The notes under the pieces were generated by a model that saw nothing but the letters and a program-made list of their open reading frames with translations, had not been told where the DNA came from and did no database searches. Positions 59,269 to 64,000 of a stretch of DNA of 64,000 nt are shown here, in pieces; positions within the stretch are counted from its first letter, which is position 1; the number at the start of each line of letters is the position of its first letter. Source of the stretch: Candidatus Schekmanbacteria bacterium (GTDB lineage Bacteria > CSSED10-310 > JACPHN01); contig JACPHN010000118.1 in NCBI GenBank assembly GCA_016188575.1, positions 14,347-78,346 of the forward strand. The letters are read 5' to 3'. Position numbers and translations under genes: made by a program.

Positions 59269-59430
59269 CTCGGTCGCGGTGTCGCGGGCAGAGGAAATCG
59301 GGCGTCGGCCGAATCTCTGCCGCTGTCTTGCCAACGCCGATCCACAATCGCTATGCTTAAGGAAACAGCAATCGATCCGGCGGCCGGACCGCGGCTGCAG
59401 CCATCGCACGGTACACACGGAGTCCAGGTC

Positions 59431-60123
59431 ATGACCGAGGAGGATCTCGCGATCGCCAGCATGGAGCGCCGGCTCAGGCTCGAGCACGACGACGCGCGCG
59501 AGCCTTTTGACGACATGTGCCGCGGGTTCTCGGAGCGGTTCCGGGAAGACGGCGTCATCCGCGTGGCAACCGCCGTGGCGACGGAAGCCGCGAAGAAGGC
59601 CATCGCCGAGTCGCCCGAGATCCGCTCGATGCGCGCGGACATCGGCGTGCTGAAGAGCGACATGGGCGCGGTGAAAAACCGGCTTGTAAAGCTCGAAGAC
59701 GGTCAAGCCACGCTGAAGGCCGATGTCGCCGAGCTCAAGGACGGTCAAGCCACGCTGAAGGCCGACGTCAGCACGCTGAAGGCCGACGTCAGCACGCTGA
59801 AGTCTGATGTCGCCGAGCTCAAGGACGGTCAGGCCGTGCTGAAGGCCGACGTCACCACGTTGAAGGCCGACGTCACCACGTTGAAGGCCGACGTCAGCAC
59901 GTTGAAGGCCGACGTCAGCACGTTGAAGGCCGACGTCACCACGTTGAAGGCCGACGTCAGCACGCTGAAGTCTGATGTCGCCGAGCTCAAGGACGGTCAG
60001 GCCGCCTTGAAGGTCGACTTCGGCGAGCTGAAGTCCGCGCGCAAGGCAGACCGCAAGCGCATCCTCGCGCTTCTCGATCACTTCGGCGTCAAGGACCCGG
60101 CGGCGGACGAGGATCGCGACTGA
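59431..60123 (+). CDS. Coiled-coil protein with tandem heptad repeats
   Basis: The 230-residue protein has an N-terminal helical segment (EDLAIASMERRLRLEHDDAR) and a coiled coil of exact 7- and 14-residue repeats: LKADVST, LKADVTT and LKADVAELKDGQAT, repeated over about residues 90-195. It ends KADRKRILALLDHFGVKD. No signal peptide or membrane helix is seen, so it is cytoplasmic, and it resembles small coiled-coil proteins of unknown role that accompany mobile or defence loci. ATG 59431 follows GGAG by about nine bases. It is divergent from the truncated dockerin-like gene. Confidence 0.78.
   Translation: MTEEDLAIASMERRLRLEHDDAREPFDDMCRGFSERFREDGVIRVATAVATEAAKKAIAESPEIRSMRADIGVLKSDMGAVKNRLVKLEDGQATLKADVAELKDGQATLKADVSTLKADVSTLKSDVAELKDGQAVLKADVTTLKADVTTLKADVSTLKADVSTLKADVTTLKADVSTLKSDVAELKDGQAALKVDFGELKSARKADRKRILALLDHFGVKDPAADEDRD
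59695..60015 (+). repeat. 21-base tandem repeats encoding heptads
   Basis: DNA units of the form CTGAAGGCCGACGTCAGCACG and close variants (ACC for AGC, TTG for CTG, TCTGATGTC for GCCGACGTC) are repeated about ten times, mixed with a 42-base unit (ELKDGQ version). Identity at synonymous sites indicates recent expansion, and copy number is likely variable between strains. Confidence 0.8.
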
Positions 60124-60976
60124 GCGCGAGCCATTTGCGCCATCGACCCGGCCTCGGGGCAGTTGTCCGGTGGGCACTTTGCGTCTGACGGCGCCCGCGT
60201 CCCTGCTCGAGTCCCCCCCGAGACCGTCCGTGGCCGCCCCACAGGCGCGGCCAGCACCATCGACGTCGCTCTCGTGGCAGCAGGCGCGGCTGACATCGCT
60301 CGCCAGGGAAGCGCGGACCACACGTGGACGCCTGCTCCTCTGGTCGACCGCATGAGCTTCAAGGAAGCTGCGGATGGCGCCCTTCAGCGTGCTTGTAGGT
60401 AACAGCGGGAGCTCTCGGCCGGCCAGGATCTCGGCGGGAGCGGTGGCGTCGCAGACCCAGTCGAGCTCGATTAGCCTGTGCCGGCCCGCGGTCATCCGGT
60501 TGCGGGGCGCGCCAGTCGAGCCGACCGCGCGGCGCCTTGGCCCCTCGTTGGAGTCCATCGGGACGCCGCTCCGGCTCGGAAGCGCCGCCCGCGCCGAGCA
60601 TTCCTCGCCTCTCCCTGCCCTGGCTTGCATGAATGGTCCCCTCCCTGAGATTCAGCCATCGTCCCGTGCGAAATCCTCTCCCGGTTGACCGCCGGCCCCT
60701 CCTCGGCCACTGCCGGCAGCCCGCGAGCGCTTCGGTGGCGCCGTGAAGCCTGCACCGCCGCAGCCCGACCTTGCGACCCGTACCGAACGCAACACCCCTC
60801 CAGGCGACTCCCGCAGATGCTCATCTGGGGCCCGCCCACCGGCCGTGTCGCCGGACGAATTACCCACCAGGTGCTCGCACCGGCGCCTCCCACCGGAGGG
60901 CGCTTCGTCCCCACGCCCTCTCATCTTTCCCCGTGCAATCCACCGCGGCAAGTGTTTCCACAAGACCGTCGACACG
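60124..60976. other. Gene-poor stretch
   Basis: 853 bases without a convincing gene. The leftward frame through here is open, but continues antisense to the coiled-coil gene and has no family features I trust. A short stretch of it reads LPTSTLKGAIRSFLE, mildly reminiscent of RAMP glycine loops, but no RAMP partner is present. Confidence 0.4.
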
Positions 60977-61522
60977 TCACTCCCCATCTGTCGTCGCCTC
61001 CCCGGACCTGGCGGAGATCCAACGCAGGCTCCAGTCGCACACGTAACGGGTGGGGCCGCCCGGTTGGCCGTAGGCATGGATCACCTGGGTCAGCCCGGCT
61101 TCCGCGAGCCGCCGGTTCAGCCTCGCGACGAGGGCGGACGCGCTGCTTCGCGACACGCGCTGGCCCTGCCAGACGACCGCCTCGAGGCCGGCGCGGTCAA
61201 CGGTGCCACGCTCCAGCATCGTGCGCAGCGCCGCGGCTGCGCGTGATCCAAGCGGCACTTCGACCCCGCGCACGAACAGGCGGTCGTCGACGAGCGCCAC
61301 GTCCCAGGCGTCGAGATCGGCCCGCAGCGCCTCGAAGGCCTCGTGCGTAAGCACGCTCCCGCTCTCGCCCCGACGTTCCACGTGCCATCTCTGCCGGCCA
61401 CCGCGCGCGAGCTCGTCAGCGAGCAGCTCCTTGACCAGAGCCGCGCATGCCGAGGTCACCTGCGAGAGCTCTCCGAGGTGCTGTTGAAGCAATCGCAACC
61501 TATGTTCCGCCTTCAAGCTCAT
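60977..61522 (-). CDS. Winged-helix-like protein of unknown function
   Basis: The 181-residue protein starts with a helical segment (SLKAEHRLRLLQQHLGELSQ), a middle part of strands (DAWDVALVDDRLFVRGVEVPL) and a C-terminal segment resembling an OmpR-type winged helix: LERGTVDRAGLEAVVWQGQR, then SSASALVARLNRRLAEAGL and a wing ending TRYVCDWSL. It would be a DNA-binding protein if that reading is right. The frame is open to 62311, but the part before ATG 61522 translates repeat sequence and is not believed. No clear ribosome-binding site. Confidence 0.55.
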   Translation of the reverse strand: MSLKAEHRLRLLQQHLGELSQVTSACAALVKELLADELARGGRQRWHVERRGESGSVLTHEAFEALRADLDAWDVALVDDRLFVRGVEVPLGSRAAAALRTMLERGTVDRAGLEAVVWQGQRVSRSSASALVARLNRRLAEAGLTQVIHAYGQPGGPTRYVCDWSLRWISARSGEATTDGE

Positions 61523-61858
61523 GCTGGCTGCTATTGCACGCGGTATGCCACCCCCAAGGAGCAGCGGAACCGGTCGAGCGCTTGCGGACCGAGACCCTGG
61601 CCTCGCCCATGGTTTCGGCCGGACTCGCGTGGGCCAGGAGTGGGACTTCCCAGGCGTGGCCGAAACGATGGACGAGGCCGAGCCCCTCATGACCCGTGCC
61701 GCCCGACAGACAGCGGCAACAAGAGGACTCCACGGCTGTGAACAGGCCGCCAACGCCCGCACACGGTTCTCGATGCCAGGGCAGGATCGCACGAATACGC
61801 CTCCATGAATCGATGATAACCCGAGCGGACGCGATGTCAACGCGCAAGCAAATGTTGC

Positions 61859-61885
61859 AGGGGTGCAAGGTTTGCTTGCTCCCCT
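61859..61885. terminator. Imperfect hairpin
   Basis: Arms AGGGG-T-GCAAG and CTTGC-T-CCCCT face each other across a short GTTTG loop, with one T/T mismatch. It lies in gene-free sequence and could be a terminator of an unseen small transcript or a remnant of a mobile element end. Confidence 0.4.
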
Positions 61886-61980
61886 GATAGACCCGACCGC
61901 GGCGCGAGGTAAAGATTCGCGTTGATCCTTGTACAAATACTTGCCCGCAATTCCCGGTCGGCCGCCCTGGCGAAGAACGC

Positions 61981-62121
61981 TTAGGACCCGTAACGAAATA
62001 GCTGTGTCAAGCACCGAGGCCGAGCGAGAAGGCCGCTGGCGAGGAACGACGACGAAGCGTATCAATGGAGCGATACGGTGAGGAGGAGAGACGAAGCCGG
62101 CGGCCTTCGCAGCCGGCCGAA
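61981..62121. repeat. Palindromic repeat, family A, copy 3 (expanded)
   Basis: Starts TTAGGACCCGTAACGAAATA, then GTGTCAAGCACCGAGGCCGA as in copy 2. After GAAGGCCG it carries about 70 extra bases, then CGGCCTTCGCAGCCGGCCGA, the core seen inverted in copy 1. The right terminal arm is eroded. So this copy unites the features of both others around an insertion. Confidence 0.65.
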
Positions 62122-62380
62122 GAGGGTTATCGGCCTGAGCACCCAATATCCGCATGGCTGAGCGATCTGGCGCGACGAGAGGGTAATTGTCTGTGCGCGG
62201 CACGCTGTAAGAGGTGCCCGTAACCCGCGGAAGGTAGGTGGGCGGTGCCGTTGCCCGAGCAAAAAGGCGAAAAATGGCCTCCGGAACGCGGTTTTGGGCG
62301 GTGAAGAGCATGCTTCTCCCGCCCGGCTCACGGTTGCCGGTATTTCGCGGTGCGCTTAGGGCCCTGCGGGGGCCCTCGGC

Positions 62381-63310
62381 TCAGGCCACTTTGGCGGCGC
62401 GAGCACCTCGCTGCCGGAAGAGAACGGAGAGAATCCCGGCGTTGCCCGACGAGTCGTCCGCCTTTCGCTCTTGCTTCAGCCACACCCGTGCGTGCGCGAC
62501 CAACGCGTGTCCCAGCAACGCCAGCAGATAGCGGTGCTTTCTCCTGTAGGGTCGCTTGCCGAGCTTCCCGGCGTCGGTGGCCGGCGAGAAGAATCGTTCG
62601 ACACTGTGCGGTTCGCAAAAAGCTCTTTATGGAGCTCGCTGTCTCGGGCCATGGGTGGATTCAGCCGCGGATTCTCCAGGATCGGCAAATAGGGCAGCGG
62701 TCCCATCTTGCTCTCAGGTTCGCACAGCGCACCAAGTGGGCATTCCGCTCGGTGGGTCACCAGCACCGGCCGTCCTTGCGCGTGGGTCGGGCGCTTTATG
62801 GGGCAGTTGTACACGAGCCGGCCCTTCGTCTTGTCGAAGCCATCGCGACGCATCGGCAGCGCGCCCGCGCACAGCGGCGTCCCCTGGGCGTCGCGCGGAA
62901 TCCCCGCCGCGTCCGCCGGGGTCATGCTGTGCCTCGATGGCGGAATCACCGGCGTCGCCTTGAGCTCCAGAAGAAACCGGTAAAAGGCCGTGGCGTCGCA
63001 GCCCTTGTCGAAGATTCCGGCGCGTACGTGGGGCTCGGGCAGAACGTTTTGCCGCAACTTTTCCAGACGTTCCATCGCCTCCACGCCCGCCAGCACATCA
63101 GGAGCATTCGCTGCCGCGATCGCCCTATGCACCGGCAGGTCGGCACCGGCGATGGGTGCCATGAGCGCATGGATGCGAAAGCCGAAAATGAATCGCTCTT
63201 CGTGCGAATCCCATCCCCAGCGGGCTTCGGGATCCGCATAGTACCGGTCACACGAGTTTTCCACCGGCATCGCCGACCCGCGCCGGATGAAACGAACGAC
63301 CTCGCAACCT
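62381..63310 (-). pseudogene. Frameshifted DDE transposase remnant
   Basis: Leftward sequence encodes the middle and end of an IS1182/IS4-like transposase: DPEARWGWDSHEERFIFGF, AGIFDKGCDATAFYRFLLEL, GRLVYNCPIKRPTHAQGRP, AECPLGALCEPESKMGPLPY, then ELHKELFANRT. Just after NRT (near 62,600) the frame breaks: the expected continuation VERFFSPATDAGKLGKRPYR lies in another frame and runs to a stop at 62381 with YLLALLGHALVAHARVW. One inserted base would restore RT-x-VER, the usual Glu-containing motif of this family. The N-terminal catalytic part is missing. The gene is dead. Confidence 0.75.
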
Positions 63311-63320
63311 GAGTTTCCTA

Positions 63321-63428
63321 CTAGAGCCGGCGCCGGCTGTCTCCGGGATTGGCGGCGATCAGCTCCCGGATGAACGCGATGTCGGCGGCGCTGACGGCGC
63401 GCCCGCGATATGTCAGCACGGTGTCCAT
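63321..63428 (-). pseudogene. N-terminal fragment of a DUF4338-like protein
   Basis: A 35-codon frame reads MDTVLTYRGRAVSAADIAF, IRELIAANPGDSRRRL, then TAG. This is the start of the DUF4338-type domain (pattern YRGR...DIxFIRxLIAxNPxxSRRxL) that occurs in mobile-element and DruA-like proteins. It stops at a perfect palindrome AGCCGG/CGCCGGCT (63325-63338), beyond which the transposase remnant begins. It looks like a gene cut short by insertion or deletion. Confidence 0.6.
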
Positions 63429-64000
63429 GACGCACGCACGATAGCACATTGCGATACGGAACGCTCGTACCACCCGTGGCACCCCTGCCTGGATGCACCG
63501 CTTCGAAGCAATCGACATGATAAGGGAAAGACGAGCCGATCTGCGATGCTGACGGGCCGTGCCCGATCATATCGCGCTCAGATAAAATATCCCAGTCAGA
63601 TATGAGCGCCCGTGAAGGCCAAAACCGATCATTACTCCTCCAGATGCCCGTATCTGAGCGCGATATGATCGGTCATGGGCACTTTCCGCGATCATATCGC
63701 GCGCAGATGTTTTATCTGAACGAGATATGATCGCTCGATGAGCCGAACGTCGATGAGGAGGAACGCAGCTCGAGCGGAATGACTGCTCCGGCTGGCCCGC
63801 TTCTCAACGGGCTGCCGCGGAAGGCTTGCTCGAAGTGCTCGAAAGCATGGAGCTCAGCGCGGTTCCCCAGGTGGAACGTCCCGGTCTCCGCCAGCGGCAG
63901 CGACGGCAGTGATAGCAGCGGCGTTGCGGGCGCGGGGCAAGGCATCGCCCCTCCTCGTCTTCTCATTTCCGCCTTCGGCAGCCCTCCCCAAGTATGCCCC
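63429..64000. other. Right edge, repeats and no supported gene
   Basis: 572 bases. Bases 63565-63732 hold nested inverted repeats, listed separately. A leftward frame of 84 codons at 63712-63966 has no family features and ends inside a repeat, so I do not call it. Confidence 0.4.
63565..63732. repeat. Nested inverted repeats with GATCATATCGCGC core
   Basis: GATCATATCGCGCTCAGATA at 63565-63584 is repeated exactly in inverse orientation at 63651-63670. A variant with GCGCGCAGAT is at 63690-63708, and its diverged inverse at 63714-63732. Each half-site is itself partly palindromic (CGCGAT-CAT-ATCGCG). Arrangement: direct, inverse, direct, inverse within 168 bases. This fits ends of small insertion elements or a multi-site operator upstream of the DUF4338 fragment. 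Confidence 0.75.

Larger units (their letters stand above)
61523..62380. other. Gene-poor stretch with hairpin and repeat
   Basis: 858 bases with no supported gene. It holds an imperfect hairpin at 61859-61885 and a diverged copy of repeat family A beginning at 61981, both listed separately. Confidence 0.5.

Noticed and set aside
60300-60495. LPTSTLKGAIRSFLE resembling a RAMP (Csm/Cmr) glycine-loop motif.
   Set aside because: Only one short motif, no RAMP fold around it, no CRISPR repeats or cas genes in the window.
59269-60630. N-terminal extension of the truncated dockerin-like copy to an 835-codon protein.
   Set aside because: This part is antisense to a clear coiled-coil gene, and its repeats (LQRADVG type) are the reverse reading of the heptads.
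61523-62311. Long N-terminal extension of the winged-helix-like gene.
   Set aside because: The extension translates the family-A repeat and gene-free sequence; no start or domain supports it.
62590-62630. Programmed -1 frameshift at the CTTTTTG run in the transposase.
   Set aside because: Shifting there would lose the expected RT-x-VER join; a base deletion after NRT fits the family better, and the N-terminus is missing anyway.
63540-63740. Repeats considered as a CRISPR array.
   Set aside because: Units alternate in orientation with unequal spacing and are only four; arrays have direct repeats with uniform spacers.

Overview
The window is a high-GC bacterial chromosome segment, probably from an uncultured soil or sediment bacterium near the deltaproteobacterial groups (Myxococcota, Desulfobacterota, Binatota). 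The evidence is multi-domain Ser/Thr kinases with an ATPase and helical repeats, FHA proteins, large secreted subtilases with beta-helix, dockerin-like and Thr/Pro-rich modules, and several MMPL/LolA-type export genes. The placement is an inference; there is no rRNA gene in the window.

Region 1 (1-16.4 kb) is mostly housekeeping and envelope genes: an RTX-like calcium-binding protein, class I fructose-1,6-bisphosphatase, a lipoprotein, a degenerate hybrid-kinase remnant, and a five-gene leftward cluster (ArsR-rhodanese regulator, DUF2892 membrane protein, MMPL transporter, LolA-like protein, outer-membrane barrel) with an AT-rich palindromic operator at its head. Next come an NAD-dependent epimerase, a YceI/b561-like membrane pair, a small secreted protein with a decayed second copy, a duplicated-domain periplasmic protein and a double-FHA protein.

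Region 2 (16.4-32.1 kb) holds a decarboxylating dehydrogenase of the isocitrate/isopropylmalate family, a CpaA-like prepilin peptidase, lepA, a small winged-helix protein, a PknK-like kinase, a circularly permuted ATP-grasp protein, a transmembrane sensor kinase overlapping a cupredoxin gene, two small membrane proteins, a dienelactone hydrolase and a radical SAM protein.

Region 3 (32.5-60.1 kb) is the most unusual part and is devoted to the cell surface. Rightward it has a PAN-domain exoprotein, an AAA+ regulator with a divergent GAFTGA loop, a second PknK-like kinase, an S8 protease with beta-helix, a membrane-anchored PKD-like protein and a propeller-type secreted protein. Facing these are an S8 protease with a beta-propeller nested in its beta-helix, a beta-helix/cohesin/dockerin protein, and a 5'-truncated duplicate of the latter. 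Four of these proteins share a C-terminal sorting-signal-like tail. I propose that this is a kinase-controlled surface protease and adhesin locus; that link is an inference from gene order.

Region 4 (60.1-64 kb) is gene-poor: one small winged-helix-like gene, a frameshifted transposase remnant, a 35-residue DUF4338-like fragment, and nested inverted repeats. At least two families of dispersed palindromic repeats are scattered through the window.
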